A stretch of 64,000 nt of DNA from Clostridiaceae bacterium JG1575 (lineage in GTDB: Bacteria; Bacillota; Clostridia; Clostridiales; Clostridiaceae), in contig LQGW01000052.1 in assembly GCA_002838815.1 (NCBI GenBank), positions 62,001 through 126,000 on the forward strand. Direction: 5' to 3'. Below are positions 26,701 to 36,788 of the stretch, piece by piece. Positions within the stretch are counted from its first letter, which is position 1; each line of letters opens with the position of its first letter. Made by a program: the position numbers and the translations under genes. The notes under the pieces were generated by a model. That model had not been told where the DNA came from. It was given only the letters and a program-made list of their open reading frames with translations, and did not search any database.

Positions 26701-27182
26701 TGACCAAGATGGATCAACAAAGCGTGGAGCGCATGAAGCAAATGCTCCGCGAAGGCGGATCCAAGCTGACGCCTCAGCGCCTCACCATTTTGGATGTTAT
26801 TGTGCAAGAGGAAGGCAATCATCTCACCATTGAAGAAATTTTTGAAAAGGTCCGTGTGGTCAAGCCTGAGATGGGCGTGGCCACCGTTTATCGGACGATT
26901 CTGCTCTTTGAAGAGCTGGGCCTTGTCCAAAAATTAGACCTCAATGATGGGATCTATCGGTATGAACTCACCCATGAGGAAGAAACCCATGGCCATCACC
27001 ACTTAATCTGCATGGCTTGCGGCCGGGTGGAAGAAGTTCGAGACGACCTCTTGGACTCCGTGGAGGAGATCATCGAGAAGGATTACCGATTCCGCATCAA
27101 GGACCATTCGCTGAAATTCTATGGATTATGCAGTGACTGCTATAAGAATGAAAGCGAGGAAACAAATGAGAAATCGAAGTAA
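26700..27182 (+). CDS. fur: Fur-family transcriptional regulator
   Basis: 160-residue metal- or peroxide-responsive repressor. Winged helix (KLTPQRLTILDVI, MGVATVYRTILLFEELGL), metal-site HEEETHGHHHLICMACGRVEEV, and the structural zinc CxxC pairs (CMAC and CSDC). Both pairs are intact. Whether it senses iron, zinc or peroxide cannot be settled from this sequence; none of its typical targets is adjacent. The last 17 bases overlap the RNase J start. Confidence 0.92.
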   Translation: MTKMDQQSVERMKQMLREGGSKLTPQRLTILDVIVQEEGNHLTIEEIFEKVRVVKPEMGVATVYRTILLFEELGLVQKLDLNDGIYRYELTHEEETHGHHHLICMACGRVEEVRDDLLDSVEEIIEKDYRFRIKDHSLKFYGLCSDCYKNESEETNEKSK

Positions 27183-29409
27183 CAACGGACGCCCCGAAGG
27201 GTCACAGACGACCCCCAAAGCGGAGACCAATCCCGCCCGAGCGCGCAATGAGTATGGAGAATCCATCCAGGCAGAGGCGAAGAAAAGATCGCGGCGCAGC
27301 GCAAAGCCTGCAGCCGTAGAGGGCGCGGAAGGCGCGCCGGGCACCGCAAAGACCAGCGCCCCAAAACCCAGACGTCAAGCCCCCAAGCGCACGACATCCG
27401 AGGTGGGGGTGCAAAAAAGCGAAACACTTCAGGAGAAGCCCGCGCCAAGAGCGCCTAGAGGGCGTAAGCGGGTCGATCCCCCTGCCGCTGAAGCGGCAGC
27501 CTCTGCAGAACCCAAAGAACTGCAACCGCCCCAAAAGAGTCGCACCGGCTCCCCCACGCGCCGAGCCCCGCGTGCTGCCAATGCGCCGCAAGCGGCGACT
27601 CAAAAATCTCAAGACACCCGTCGGCGCCGCGCTCCTAAGGACACTAAGCCAGTCCAGGACGGCACGGTGCATCATCGCGGTCCTGTGGTGCGCATGGTGA
27701 GAAATCAAGAGGGCCACAATGAAGAGCTGATCATTCAAAATAACAGCGACAAGGACGCCGTACGCGTGATTCCTTTAGGCGGATTGGACGAGATCGGCAA
27801 GAACATGACCGTCATTGAATACCGCGAAGAGATGATCATCGTGGACTGTGGCTTGAAGTTCCCAGAGGACGAAATGCTGGGCATTGACATCGTCATTCCA
27901 GATGTGACCTTCCTTGAGGACAACCTCAAGCGCATTAAGGGGTTTTTCATCACCCACGGGCATGAAGACCACATCGGTGCCTTGCCCTACATCCTCAAAA
28001 AGATCAATGTGCCGGTCTACGCCACGCAGCTGACCTTGGGACTTATTGAAATCAAGCTGCGCGAGCACGGCCTCTTTGATAAAGTGCGGCTGCATGTGGT
28101 GAAGCCCAAGGACGTCATCAATCTCTCCCACATGAAGGTCGAATTCATCAAGACCAATCACTCAATTCCCGATGCCTGCGCCTTGGCCATTCATACGCCG
28201 GCAGGGATGCTGATCCATACGGGAGACTTCAAAATTGATTTGACGCCAGTGGATGGCGACGTCATTGATTTGGCGCGGTTTGCCGAACTTGGAACGCAAG
28301 GAGTGCTGGGCCTTTTGGCGGAATCCACCAACGCTGAGCGTCCGGGCTACACCCAATCGGAACGCACCATCGGACGCAATTTTGAGAAAATATTCCTTGG
28401 CGCCAAGGGCCGCATCATCGTGGCGACCTTCTCCTCGAACGTACATCGGCTGCAGCAAATTGCGCAGGCGGCCGTGAAAATGGGCAGAAAGTGCTGCTTT
28501 ACGGGGCGGAGCATGGAAAACGTCGTGGGGGTTGCCCGAGAGCTTGGGTACCTCTCCATTGAAGATCGGCACATCATTTCGGTGGATGATATCAAGCGGT
28601 TCCGGGACGATCAGCTGTGCATCATGACCACGGGAAGCCAGGGGGAGCCGATGAGTGCCTTGACCCGGATGTCCATGGGCGAGCATCGGCGCATCAAGAT
28701 TCAGCCCGGCGATACGGTGATTCTTTCCTCTCACCCCATTCCGGGAAATGAGAAAAGCGTCTCGCGCACCATCAACTACCTCTATAAGCTGGGCGCTGAG
28801 GTTATCTATGAGGCCATCGAAGACGTTCACGTCTCCGGTCACGCCTGCCAAGAGGAATTAAAGCTCATCCATGCGCTGGTGAAGCCCAAGTACTTTATTC
28901 CCGTACACGGAGAGTACCGGCACCAAAAGGTTCATTCCGAGCTGGCTCAGACCATGGGCATCGCGAAGGAGAACATCATCATTCCTTCCAATGGGGACGT
29001 CATTGATTTGTCTCAGGAAAAGGGCATCCGCACCCTGGGGCGCGTGCGCTCGGGCCAAGTCCTCGTGGATGGCTCTGGTGTTGGGGATGTAGGCAATGTG
29101 GTGTTGCGCGACCGCAAGCATTTGTCGGAAGACGGGATCTTGACGGTGGTGGCCACCATCGATTCCGAATCAGGCGTGTTGATCGCAGGACCGGACATCA
29201 TCTCTCGAGGGTTTGTGTACCTAAAAGAAGCCGAAGGCCTTTTGGAAAATGCCCGGCGGATGGTGCAGCGGTTGCTTATCGAAGCGGAAGGCGATCGATT
29301 CAAGAGCGTGGATTTCTTGAAAAACAACATAAAGGAAGAACTGAAGAACTTCCTTTATCAGCGCACCAAGCGCAAGCCCATGATCCTTCCGGTCATCATG
29401 GAGATCTAA
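27166..29409 (+). CDS. rnj: Ribonuclease J with long basic N-terminal extension
   Basis: 747 residues. The metallo-beta-lactamase/beta-CASP core begins near residue 200 (RVIPLGGLDEIGKNM), with the catalytic HGHEDHIGA near residue 263, SIPDACAL, HTGDFKID, TGSQGEP and HVSGHA. Ribonuclease J is the main 5'-3' exonuclease and endonuclease of Firmicute mRNA decay. The first about 195 residues are low complexity, rich in Ala, Pro, Arg and Lys, predicted disordered and probably RNA- or partner-binding. Start ATG 27166 has GCGAGGAA upstream and overlaps fur. Within the extension, in-frame alternatives exist, so its exact start is moderately sure. Confidence 0.92.
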   Translation: MRNRSNNGRPEGSQTTPKAETNPARARNEYGESIQAEAKKRSRRSAKPAAVEGAEGAPGTAKTSAPKPRRQAPKRTTSEVGVQKSETLQEKPAPRAPRGRKRVDPPAAEAAASAEPKELQPPQKSRTGSPTRRAPRAANAPQAATQKSQDTRRRRAPKDTKPVQDGTVHHRGPVVRMVRNQEGHNEELIIQNNSDKDAVRVIPLGGLDEIGKNMTVIEYREEMIIVDCGLKFPEDEMLGIDIVIPDVTFLEDNLKRIKGFFITHGHEDHIGALPYILKKINVPVYATQLTLGLIEIKLREHGLFDKVRLHVVKPKDVINLSHMKVEFIKTNHSIPDACALAIHTPAGMLIHTGDFKIDLTPVDGDVIDLARFAELGTQGVLGLLAESTNAERPGYTQSERTIGRNFEKIFLGAKGRIIVATFSSNVHRLQQIAQAAVKMGRKCCFTGRSMENVVGVARELGYLSIEDRHIISVDDIKRFRDDQLCIMTTGSQGEPMSALTRMSMGEHRRIKIQPGDTVILSSHPIPGNEKSVSRTINYLYKLGAEVIYEAIEDVHVSGHACQEELKLIHALVKPKYFIPVHGEYRHQKVHSELAQTMGIAKENIIIPSNGDVIDLSQEKGIRTLGRVRSGQVLVDGSGVGDVGNVVLRDRKHLSEDGILTVVATIDSESGVLIAGPDIISRGFVYLKEAEGLLENARRMVQRLLIEAEGDRFKSVDFLKNNIKEELKNFLYQRTKRKPMILPVIMEI

Positions 29410-29410
29410 G

Positions 29411-29442
29411 GCCCTTCTAAGGCCCTTTCAGGGCGCCTTAGA
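29411..29442 (+). terminator. Hairpin just after rnj
   Basis: CTAAGG with an inner CCT/AGG pairs back to CCTTAG, forming a stable hairpin right after the stop codon. It lacks a T run; it may protect or process the 3' end while the real terminator follows at 29470. Confidence 0.4.
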
Positions 29443-29469
29443 AAGAAGGGTGAGGCACGGATTTGATCC

Positions 29470-29499
29470 AAAGAGGCCCGAAGTGCTTCGGGCTTCTTT
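29470..29499 (+). terminator. Terminator of the fur-rnj transcript
   Basis: AAAGAGGCCCGAA (29470-29482), loop GTGC, TTCGGGCTTCTTT (29487-29499): 13 pairs with one G-T, A-rich before and T-rich after. Confidence 0.75.
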
Positions 29500-29566
29500 C
29501 CACGAAAAAAACGAAAAAGCTTGCCCCACTGCGGGGAGAAGGTCTATGGATTTGGAGGAATAACGC

Positions 29567-29908
29567 ATGAATAATATTTATGACAAAGCCCATGAATTGG
29601 CCCAGGTTTTGAAACAGGACGAGACGGTGTGCGCGTATCGCGAGGCCGTACAAAAAATAGAATCGGATGCGTCCAAGAAAAAAATGGTGGAGGATTTCCG
29701 CGCCATTCAGTTCGAAGCGTACCAGGCAAAGATGACCAAGGGGGAAGTCGGCGACGAAACCAAAAAGCGCCTGGAAGATTTGGTGGCCATCATTCAACTC
29801 AACCCCGAGGTCACGGATTTTTTGAATTGTGAGCAGCGCTTTAGCGTGCTCTTCAACGACATCATGAAGATCCTAAACGATGCCATTGGCGTCGAGATCA
29901 TCGGATAA
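29567..29908 (+). CDS. YlbF/YmcA-family protein (RicF/RicA type)
   Basis: 113 residues, mainly helical, of the YlbF family. In B. subtilis YlbF, YmcA and YaaT form the Ric complex that binds [4Fe-4S] clusters and guides RNase Y maturation of transcripts. Here the gene follows the RNase J gene, which suits an RNA-processing role. Only one family member is seen in the window. ATG 29567 with TTGGAGGA upstream. Confidence 0.85.
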   Translation: MNNIYDKAHELAQVLKQDETVCAYREAVQKIESDASKKKMVEDFRAIQFEAYQAKMTKGEVGDETKKRLEDLVAIIQLNPEVTDFLNCEQRFSVLFNDIMKILNDAIGVEIIG

Positions 29909-29927
29909 TTGACATAGAGCAAGGCCC

Positions 29928-29957
29928 ATTGGATACGTGAGGTATCCAATTTTCTTT
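29928..29957 (+). terminator. Terminator between ylbF-like gene and typA
   Basis: ATTGGATAC (29928-29936), loop GTGAG, GTATCCAAT (29942-29950), then TTTCTTT. A TTGACA hexamer at 29909-29914 lies just upstream with only a weak -10 match inside this hairpin. Confidence 0.7.
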
Positions 29958-29987
29958 GAAACGGCAAGGGGGCTTTTAGGAGGAAAC

Positions 29988-31799
29988 ATGTACCAAAGAG
30001 AAGAAATACGAAACGTGGCGATAATCGCCCACGTAGACCACGGCAAGACCACCTTGGTGGATGCATTGCTCCGGCAAAGCCATACCTTCCGTGACAATGA
30101 AAAAGTAGCAGAACGCGTGATGGACTCGAATGATTTGGAGCGGGAGCGGGGCATCACGATCCTCTCCAAGAACACTTCGGTGAAATACCAGGGGCATACC
30201 ATCAACATCGTGGATACCCCAGGGCACGCCGATTTTGGCGGAGAAGTTGAACGTGTACTGAAAATGGTGGATTCCGTGCTTTTGGTCGTGGACTCCTATG
30301 AGGGCCCCATGCCTCAAACCAAATTTGTGCTCAAAAAAGCCTTGGAGCTGATGCACTGCCCCATCGTCGTCATCAACAAGATCGACCGAAAGGATGCTCG
30401 GCCCAACGAGGTCATCAACGAAGTCTTTGACTTATTTTTAGAACTGGGGGCAACGGATGAGCAGTGTGATTTTCCGGTGCTTTACGCCTCGGCCCGAGAA
30501 GGGTATGCCATGGAAGAGCCGGACGGTAAAGGGGAAACCATGACGCCGCTCTTTGACGCCATTATAACCAAGGTCAAGCCGCCCACGGGGGATCCCGACG
30601 CACCGCTGCAAATGTTGGTGTCCACCTTGGATTCCTCAGAGTATATGGGCAAGCTGGCCGTGGGTAAAATCGAACGTGGGCGCATTCGTAAAAACATGAA
30701 CGTCGCCATTATGAACCGAGACGGCAGCCTGAAAAAGAATACCGTTTCTGCGCTCTTCATCAATGAAGGCCTCAAGCGGGTGGAAACTCAAGAGGCGAGC
30801 CTTGGGGATATCGTGGCCATTGCTGGCTTGGGCGATGTGAGCATTGGCGACACCGTTGCGGACGCCCTGGCGCCCGAGGCCTTGCCGTTTATGGACATCG
30901 ATGAACCGACGCTTTCCATGAATTTCATGGTCAACGATTCGCCCTTTGCCGGGCGCGAAGGAGACTTTGTCACGTCTCGTCATTTGCGCGACCGTTTGAT
31001 GCGGGAAATTCAGACCAACGTCTCCATGCGGGTTCAGGAGCTTTCACCCGACTGCTTTGAAGTCTCGGGGCGCGGCGAACTGCATTTGTCCATACTCTTG
31101 GAAACCATGCGCCGAGAGGGCTATGAGCTTCAGGTTTCCAAGCCCTCGGTCATCTTCCATGAAGTAGACGGCAAGCGCATGGAGCCTATGGAAGCGCTGA
31201 CCATTGATGTGCCCGAAGATTTTGTCGGCCCCGTCATGGAAAAGCTCGGGCCGAGAAAAGCAGAGATGGTGAACATGTCTTCTGCGGTCAATGGCTACAG
31301 CCGTTTGGAGTTTGTCATTCCCGCCCGCGGACTCATCGGTTTTCGCAATGAATTTATGACCGATACCCGGGGCAACGGCATCATGAACCACGTCTTCAAA
31401 GGCTACGGTCCGTATAAAGGCGACATTCCCGAGCGCAACCGTGGCTCCCTGGTGGTCTTTGAGACTGGAACCGCCATCACCTATGGCCTTTTCAATGCGC
31501 AGGAGCGGGGCGATCTTTTCTTGGACGCCGGCACCGAGGTGTATGCAGGGATGATCTGCGGGCAGTGCGCCCGAGCCGACGATATCGAAGTCAACGTCTG
31601 CAAGAAAAAACACCTCTCCAACACTCGGAGCTCCGGATCGGACGATGCGTTGAAACTGACGCCCCCCATTCAAATGTCGTTGGAAAACTGCTTGGAATTC
31701 ATCCGCAATGATGAACTGGTGGAAATCACCCCGAAAAACATTCGGATGCGCAAGCGGATTTTGGATCCCACGCTGCGCAAGCGGGCCGCTCGCAAATAA
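29988..31799 (+). CDS. typA: Translational GTPase TypA/BipA
   Basis: 603 residues, the normal length. G1 [15 protein letters not shown], switch [10 protein letters not shown]3 [15 protein letters not shown]4 [10 protein letters not shown], and the C-terminal BipA domain [18 protein letters not shown] and [16 protein letters not shown]. Ribosome-binding GTPase involved in stress adaptation and 50S assembly. ATG 29988 with TAGGAGGA upstream. Confidence 0.96.
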   Translation: MYQREEIRNVAIIAHVDHGKTTLVDALLRQSHTFRDNEKVAERVMDSNDLERERGITILSKNTSVKYQGHTINIVDTPGHADFGGEVERVLKMVDSVLLVVDSYEGPMPQTKFVLKKALELMHCPIVVINKIDRKDARPNEVINEVFDLFLELGATDEQCDFPVLYASAREGYAMEEPDGKGETMTPLFDAIITKVKPPTGDPDAPLQMLVSTLDSSEYMGKLAVGKIERGRIRKNMNVAIMNRDGSLKKNTVSALFINEGLKRVETQEASLGDIVAIAGLGDVSIGDTVADALAPEALPFMDIDEPTLSMNFMVNDSPFAGREGDFVTSRHLRDRLMREIQTNVSMRVQELSPDCFEVSGRGELHLSILLETMRREGYELQVSKPSVIFHEVDGKRMEPMEALTIDVPEDFVGPVMEKLGPRKAEMVNMSSAVNGYSRLEFVIPARGLIGFRNEFMTDTRGNGIMNHVFKGYGPYKGDIPERNRGSLVVFETGTAITYGLFNAQERGDLFLDAGTEVYAGMICGQCARADDIEVNVCKKKHLSNTRSSGSDDALKLTPPIQMSLENCLEFIRNDELVEITPKNIRMRKRILDPTLRKRAARK

Positions 31800-31842
31800 A
31801 AATGCGGGCCCAAGCCTTGGTGGATCTTGTCAGGAGGTAATG

Positions 31843-32958
31843 ATGAAAAAAGTCCTGATTACGCTTATAATGGTTCTTCTTTTGGTTGGGGGCTTGCTCT
31901 TCGGAGCCTGGACGATGTATCACAGCAATGCAGCAGCGCCTTTTGCCGCAGGGGAGCCCATCACGGTAGCGGTTTCGGCCAACGAATCCCTCAACGAACT
32001 GGTGGATCGGCTGGGCCGGGACGGCCGGCTGAAAAACGCCTGGCTCTCCAAACTCTACTATCGACTGTCGGGCTTGGATCGATCCATTCGACCTGGCCGC
32101 CACGAGGCGCCTGCAAAGACGGATCTGAAAGGATTTTTGGCCGCGCTACAGACCCAGAGCTTGGACGACATTACGGTCACCATTCCGGAGGGATTGACGC
32201 TAGAGGCGGTGGCTTCACGCCTGGACGCGGCGAAGCTTTTCCCCAAAGAGGAGTTCTTGGAAGCCGCTGAGGCCTTTGCCGCGCCGGAGGTTATTCCCGC
32301 CAAGGGGAATCGCCGCCATCGTTTGGAGGGTTATTTAAAGCCCGATACTTACACCTTTTCTAAGGGAGTGGCGCCCCGAGAGGTGTTGCGGGTTATGAGT
32401 GAAGCCTTCCAAAGGGATCTGAGGCGCCTTTTGGCCGAAACGGGTCGTCACCTGAGTGCCTCTGAAATTGATGCGGTGATCGTGAAGGCGTCCATGATTG
32501 AAGGAGAGACCAACAATCGGGAAGAGCGTGCGAAGGTGGCTTCGGTCATTGAAAACCGATTGGCCCAGAAGATGCCGCTGCAGCTTGACGCCACGGTGCT
32601 CTACGCCTTGAAAACGGGCCCCCGTGAATTGACGTATCAGGATCTGGAGGTTCAAAGTCCCTACAACACCTATTGGGTGAAGGGACTGCCCGCAGGCCCG
32701 ATTTGCAGCCCCTCCACCCATTCCATTCGCGCAGCCTTAACCCCAGAAAAGACCGCCTATATTTATTATGTGCTCAATCCCAAGACGGGAAAGCATTTCT
32801 TCACAGCCTCCTATGATGAGTTTTTGAAGAAAAAGGATGAGTTTTTAGGGTCCCATGAGGCGCCACCCGTCTCAGGAGACTCCTCGGTGCCTGGACCGAA
32901 AAATCCCCATGAGGGCCCTAAAATTTTCCCCGGGGGCCTGGAGCGAAAAACCCCTTAA
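31843..32958 (+). CDS. mltG: Endolytic murein transglycosylase MltG (YceG-like)
   Basis: 371 residues. N-terminal membrane anchor (VLITLIMVLLLVGGLLFG), a LysM-like subdomain, then the catalytic domain with the glutamate in SMIEGETNNREERAKVASV (about residue 221) and GLPAGPICSPSTHSI. Cleaves nascent glycan strands and so sets their length. The last about 40 residues are Pro/Gly/Ser-rich. ATG 31843 is best spaced from AGGAGG; a tandem ATG lies at 31840. Same order as B. subtilis yrrL-yrrM-yrrN/O-udk. Confidence 0.93.
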   Translation: MKKVLITLIMVLLLVGGLLFGAWTMYHSNAAAPFAAGEPITVAVSANESLNELVDRLGRDGRLKNAWLSKLYYRLSGLDRSIRPGRHEAPAKTDLKGFLAALQTQSLDDITVTIPEGLTLEAVASRLDAAKLFPKEEFLEAAEAFAAPEVIPAKGNRRHRLEGYLKPDTYTFSKGVAPREVLRVMSEAFQRDLRRLLAETGRHLSASEIDAVIVKASMIEGETNNREERAKVASVIENRLAQKMPLQLDATVLYALKTGPRELTYQDLEVQSPYNTYWVKGLPAGPICSPSTHSIRAALTPEKTAYIYYVLNPKTGKHFFTASYDEFLKKKDEFLGSHEAPPVSGDSSVPGPKNPHEGPKIFPGGLERKTP

Positions 32959-32971
32959 GCCCTGACCTTAG

Positions 32972-32989
32972 CGATGCGCTGGCGCATCG
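32972..32989. repeat. Perfect short hairpin after mltG
   Basis: CGATGCG, loop CTGG, CGCATCG. No T run follows; possibly a transcript-stabilising hairpin between mltG and trmR. Confidence 0.35.
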
Positions 32990-33013
32990 GACGAGAACGA
33001 AAGAGGATTCCCT

Positions 33014-33679
33014 ATGAACATCACGCAGACCGAAACGGCCCGTTACTTAAAAGAGATCGCTCGGCGTAAGCAAGAGCCCGATCTCTTGGCGATGGAAGAT
33101 TTTGCCCAAGGGCGATTCATTCCCATCTTGCAAAAAGAGGCAGGGGAGGTTCTGCGTTTTTTTGTGGCGTGGCAGGCCCCTCAGCGGATTTTAGAGCTCG
33201 GGTGCGCCATCGGTTATTCCGCCATTCTCATGGCCCGGGCCGCAGGCCCAAGGGTGCATATTGATACCTTAGAGCGGGAGGACGCCCTTTGTGATTTGGC
33301 GGAGGCGTTCATCGCCGAGCGAGAGCTCTCAGAGCAGATCACCGTGCACCGCGGCGAAATCGACGAGCTATTGCCGACGCTGTCCGGACCTTATGATTTT
33401 GTGTTCATGGACGCCGGAAAAAGCCACTATAGTGAGTACCTCAAAAAAGTGCTGCCGCTGCTTTCTCCGCAGGGCGTGATTCTTTGCGACAACGTCCTGG
33501 TGCGGGGCCTTGTTGCCGCGCAGGGCACTTACCGAAAGCATTCCACCGCCATCCTCTCCATGCGTTCCTTTATTGAGGAAGCTTCTTTTATGGCGCGATT
33601 TACCACGGCCATTCTCCCTGTGGGAGACGGCATGCTGATTATGAAAGACAAGGAAGATCCAGATGAAGCAAGATCATAG
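33014..33679 (+). CDS. trmR: tRNA 5-hydroxyuridine methyltransferase TrmR (YrrM-like O-methyltransferase)
   Basis: 221-residue class I SAM methyltransferase of the catechol-O-methyltransferase-like family. SAM motif ILELGCAIGYSAILMA, acid DTLERED, metal site FMDAGKSHYSEY, and CDNVLVRG. Placement between mltG and the U32 hydroxylation protein gene matches B. subtilis yrrM (trmR), which methylates 5-hydroxyuridine at tRNA position 34. The end overlaps trhP by 17 bases, consistent with consecutive steps of one modification. Confidence 0.87.
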   Translation: MNITQTETARYLKEIARRKQEPDLLAMEDFAQGRFIPILQKEAGEVLRFFVAWQAPQRILELGCAIGYSAILMARAAGPRVHIDTLEREDALCDLAEAFIAERELSEQITVHRGEIDELLPTLSGPYDFVFMDAGKSHYSEYLKKVLPLLSPQGVILCDNVLVRGLVAAQGTYRKHSTAILSMRSFIEEASFMARFTTAILPVGDGMLIMKDKEDPDEARS

Positions 33680-34898
33680 ACCGGAGCTTTTGGCCCCGGC
33701 AGGAAATTTAGCCAAACTGAAAACCGCCGTTGATTTTGGCGCAGATGCCGTTTATCTTGGCGGACCCCGTCTAAACCTTCGCGCCTTTGCCGATAATTTC
33801 TCCTTGGAGGAAATGGCCGAGGGCATTGCCTATGCCCATGGGCGGGGGCGAAGGGTCTATTTGACCTTGAACGTTTTTCCGCATGAAGCGGATCTCATTG
33901 GGCTTGCGGAGTATTTAAAAGAGATGCAGGGGGTGGGGGTCGATGCGCTCATTGTCTCAGACCCGGGGATCATCCTTGCTGCCCGGGAAGTGATCCCGCA
34001 GATGGAACTGCACCTCTCCACCCAAGCCAACACCGTCAATTCGGCAGCGGCCCGGTTTTGGCATCAGCAGGGGATTGCACGCATAGTCCTCGCGCGGGAG
34101 CTGTCTTTAGAGGAGATTCGTGCCTTACATCAAGAGATTCCGGACACGTTGAGCTTGGAGGCTTTTATTCACGGGGCCATGTGCATGGCCTATTCGGGCC
34201 GCTGCCTGATGTCCCACGTCATGACGGGCCGCGACGCCAACCGAGGTGCCTGCGCGCAGCCTTGCCGCTATCACTATACAGTGGTCGAGGAGAAGCGGCC
34301 CAATCAGTCCATGGACCTTTTGCAGGATGATCGGGGCAGCTACATCATGAGCGCTAAGGATCTATGCATGATCGATCATCTGCCGGATCTTTTGGCGGCG
34401 GGCATCAGCTCCTTGAAAATCGAAGGGCGCATGAAGTCAGAATTTTATGTGGCGTCCGTCGTCAAAGCGTATCGTGAGGCCTTGGATCTTGCGATGATTG
34501 ATCCGCTTGGCTATAAAGTTCAGTCGGCGTGGCGCAATCTTTTAGAGAACGTCAGTCATCGCACCTACCACACGGGCTTTTATTACGGTCGCACGCAAGA
34601 GATGATTCACGCTGAGGGGCAATACCTTCGGGGCTTTGATCTCGTGGCCATGGTGCTTGAGGAGTTGGGGGAGGGACGCTACCGCCTTTTGGAGAAAAAC
34701 CGACTCTTTCCGAAAACCCCCGTGGAGATTTTGCGCAGCGAAGGGCCCGTCCAAGAGGCTGTGCTGAGTGACTTTTTCGATGAAGAAGGCCATTCCATCG
34801 CGGTGGCCAATCAAGCCGCCATGATCTTTCAGTGCAAAAGCTCCGTTCCCCTGAAAGCGGGGGACATGCTGGTGCAGTCCGCCAAATTTCGCCAATAG
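33663..34898 (+). CDS. trhP: U32-family tRNA hydroxylation protein TrhP (YrrO-like)
   Basis: 411 residues of peptidase family U32, now linked to prephenate-dependent 5-hydroxyuridine formation in t[29 protein letters not shown] at the start (quoted in part), [32 protein letters not shown], and [10 protein letters not shown]. The cysteines of the conserved Cys cluster are all present. B. subtilis has two such genes in tandem (yrrN, yrrO); here there is one. Confidence 0.88.
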   Translation: MKQDHRPELLAPAGNLAKLKTAVDFGADAVYLGGPRLNLRAFADNFSLEEMAEGIAYAHGRGRRVYLTLNVFPHEADLIGLAEYLKEMQGVGVDALIVSDPGIILAAREVIPQMELHLSTQANTVNSAAARFWHQQGIARIVLARELSLEEIRALHQEIPDTLSLEAFIHGAMCMAYSGRCLMSHVMTGRDANRGACAQPCRYHYTVVEEKRPNQSMDLLQDDRGSYIMSAKDLCMIDHLPDLLAAGISSLKIEGRMKSEFYVASVVKAYREALDLAMIDPLGYKVQSAWRNLLENVSHRTYHTGFYYGRTQEMIHAEGQYLRGFDLVAMVLEELGEGRYRLLEKNRLFPKTPVEILRSEGPVQEAVLSDFFDEEGHSIAVANQAAMIFQCKSSVPLKAGDMLVQSAKFRQ

Positions 34899-34920
34899 GC
34901 CCCATAAGGAGGAGCGTTCC

Positions 34921-35568
34921 ATGAATCAACCCATTCTCATCGGCATCACCGGAGGGACCGGTTCTGGCAAAAGCAGCATCGCCAAGGCCATCTTTCAGCG
35001 GTTTGGGGAGGAGTCCATTGCCTTGATCCCCCAGGATTCTTACTATAAAGACCAAAGTCATTTGGCTTTTGAAGAGCGGATCCGCACCAATTACGACCAT
35101 CCCTGTGCCTTTGATACGGATCTGCTCATCGAGCACCTCCATGAACTCATGGCGGGGCGCTCCATTGAGATGCCGCAGTACGATTTTACTTGGCACAATC
35201 GAACCTCTGAGACCCAAACCGTGGAGAGCCGCCCCATCATCATCGTGGAAGGCATCCTAGTGTTGGAGGATGCCAGATTGAGGGATCTTTTGGCCATTAA
35301 GATCTATGTGGATACCGATGCCGACATTCGGATCCTGCGGCGCCTCGTACGCGATATGGAGGAACGGGGCCGAGATGTGGCTTCGGTCATCGAGCAGTAC
35401 CTGGACGTGGTTCGTCCGATGCACCTACAATTCATCGAACCCACGAAAAAATACGCAGACCTCATCATTCCCGAGGGGGGACAAAACCATGTGGCCATTG
35501 ACGTCATGGTTCGCTCCATCGGGACCCTTGTGGATGAGGGGTTTAAAGAAACCCTCGGGCAGCCATAA
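34921..35568 (+). CDS. udk: Uridine kinase
   Basis: 215 residues. P-loop [36 protein letters not shown], and the [17 protein letters not shown] lid segment. Phosphorylates uridine and cytidine in pyrimidine salvage. ATG 34921 with AAGGAGG upstream. Last gene of the mltG-trmR-trhP-udk group; a strong terminator follows. Confidence 0.95.
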   Translation: MNQPILIGITGGTGSGKSSIAKAIFQRFGEESIALIPQDSYYKDQSHLAFEERIRTNYDHPCAFDTDLLIEHLHELMAGRSIEMPQYDFTWHNRTSETQTVESRPIIIVEGILVLEDARLRDLLAIKIYVDTDADIRILRRLVRDMEERGRDVASVIEQYLDVVRPMHLQFIEPTKKYADLIIPEGGQNHVAIDVMVRSIGTLVDEGFKETLGQP

Positions 35569-35580
35569 GTCTTTTAAGAA

Positions 35581-35618
35581 GAGCCTTTTTCTTTGCGAGA
35601 AAAGGGCTCCTTTTTGTT
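35581..35618 (+). terminator. Terminator after udk
   Basis: GAGCCTTTTTCT (35581-35592) pairs with AGAAAAGGGCTC (35598-35609), loop TTGCG, then CTTTTTGTTT. Confidence 0.8.
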
Positions 35619-35665
35619 TAGAGGCGGGAGCTCCTGGCATAATCCCCAATAAAGGGGGGAGACCT

Positions 35666-36640
35666 ATGGAGAAGGAATTACACGAGCTTTTGGCCTCGGG
35701 CCGGGACCAGCGAGCCACGGATCTTTTGCTGCGGGAGGAGGAAGCGGTGTATGTACGCATCAACGATCGCCTGGTTCAAGGGCAGGGGGTAGCCAGTAAA
35801 GCGCTGATGAGTTGGCTTTTTACCCGAAGCATTCCTGGAAGCAGCGTGTCCGAGGGCGCCAAGGGGTTGGATGTCGATCAGGCGTATGAATGGGACGGCC
35901 GCTGCCGGATGAATCTATTTACTTCTCAAGGCAAGCGCTGCTGCTGCATTCGTCTGTTGCCCCAAAAAGTGCGGTCCTTGAAGGAACTGGGCGTATGTGA
36001 AGCGTTGCCTGCGCGCATTCATGCCCATAGGGGGCTTTGTCTTTTGGTGGGAAAAACCGGATCGGGGAAGAGCACCACCCTGGCGGCGCTGCTGACGGCT
36101 TTGACCGAGGAGGCGCCCTGGCACATCATCACCTTGGAGGACCCGGTGGAGGTGGTCTTGACGGCCCGTCAGGGCCTCATCACGCAGCGGGAGCTCGGAC
36201 GCGACTTTTTATCGTTTGAAGAAGGCATCCGCAGCGCCCTTCGTCAAAGTCCGGATCTTTTGATGATCGGGGAGATCCGGGACCCCATCAGCTTACGAGC
36301 CGCTCTGGCGGCTGCAGAGTCTGGGACAGGGGTTATTGCCACCATGCACTCCTTGGGGGCTCAGGGGACCCTCTCGAGGATGCTGCACATGTTTTCCGCC
36401 GCCGAACGGGACTTTGTTCGCTTTCAAATCGCCGCTACCTTGAATTTTCTGCAAAGTCAGATTTTAGTTCCATGGAACGATGGGCTGAAATTGGATTATG
36501 AACTGCTGCTAGGGACCCCCGCCGTGTCTTCAATCATTCGAGACGGTCAATTTGCGAATCTAAAGAATTGTATCCTTCTTGGGCGAAGACTCGGCATGAA
36601 ACCTTTTGAAGAGCAGGTGGGGGCATCAGCGGTTCCTTAA
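35666..36640 (+). CDS. PilT-like type IV pilus/secretion ATPase, orphan
   Basis: 324-residue hexameric secretion ATPase of the GspE/PilT superfamily. Walker A GKTGSGKSTT (about residue 128), Asp box TLEDPVEV, Walker B DLLMIGEIRD (about 201), His box ATMHSLGAQG, and PilT-type layout with the short N-terminal domain rather than the long GspE/PilB one. PilT powers pilus retraction. No pilin, prepilin peptidase, PilB or PilC gene lies in the window. The AIRNLIRE-type C-terminal motif of true PilT is not obvious. ATG 35666 follows a GGGGGGA site. Confidence 0.82.
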   Translation: MEKELHELLASGRDQRATDLLLREEEAVYVRINDRLVQGQGVASKALMSWLFTRSIPGSSVSEGAKGLDVDQAYEWDGRCRMNLFTSQGKRCCCIRLLPQKVRSLKELGVCEALPARIHAHRGLCLLVGKTGSGKSTTLAALLTALTEEAPWHIITLEDPVEVVLTARQGLITQRELGRDFLSFEEGIRSALRQSPDLLMIGEIRDPISLRAALAAAESGTGVIATMHSLGAQGTLSRMLHMFSAAERDFVRFQIAATLNFLQSQILVPWNDGLKLDYELLLGTPAVSSIIRDGQFANLKNCILLGRRLGMKPFEEQVGASAVP

Positions 36641-36730
36641 AAGGAAGACCAAAGGGGGCCATCGGATGTCAGGGGTTGGGGGATCTTAAGGAGAAAAAGG
36701 AAGTTTCCAGGCATGAGGGTGGGGTTTTCA

Positions 36731-36739
36731 TGGTATAAT
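36731..36739 (+). promoter_or_regulatory. Extended -10 promoter before the glycosyltransferase
   Basis: TGGTATAAT with no recognisable -35. Transcription would start about 36746, only about 13 bases before the terminator hairpin at 36759. Confidence 0.5.
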
Positions 36740-36758
36740 AGGCCTGTACTTCAAGCGG

Positions 36759-36788
36759 AAGTCACTTTGTAGGAAAGTGGCTTTTTTT
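36759..36788 (+). terminator. Terminator hairpin in the leader of the glycosyltransferase gene
   Basis: AAGTCACTTT (36759-36768), loop GTAGG, AAAGTGGCTT (36774-36783), followed by T5. Ten pairs with one T-G. It lies between an extended -10 and the gene, so it may be an attenuator; it may also simply end pilT transcription. Confidence 0.65.

Noticed and set aside
28162-28851. Long open frame antisense to rnj
   Set aside because: Shadow of the RNase J core; no ribosome site.
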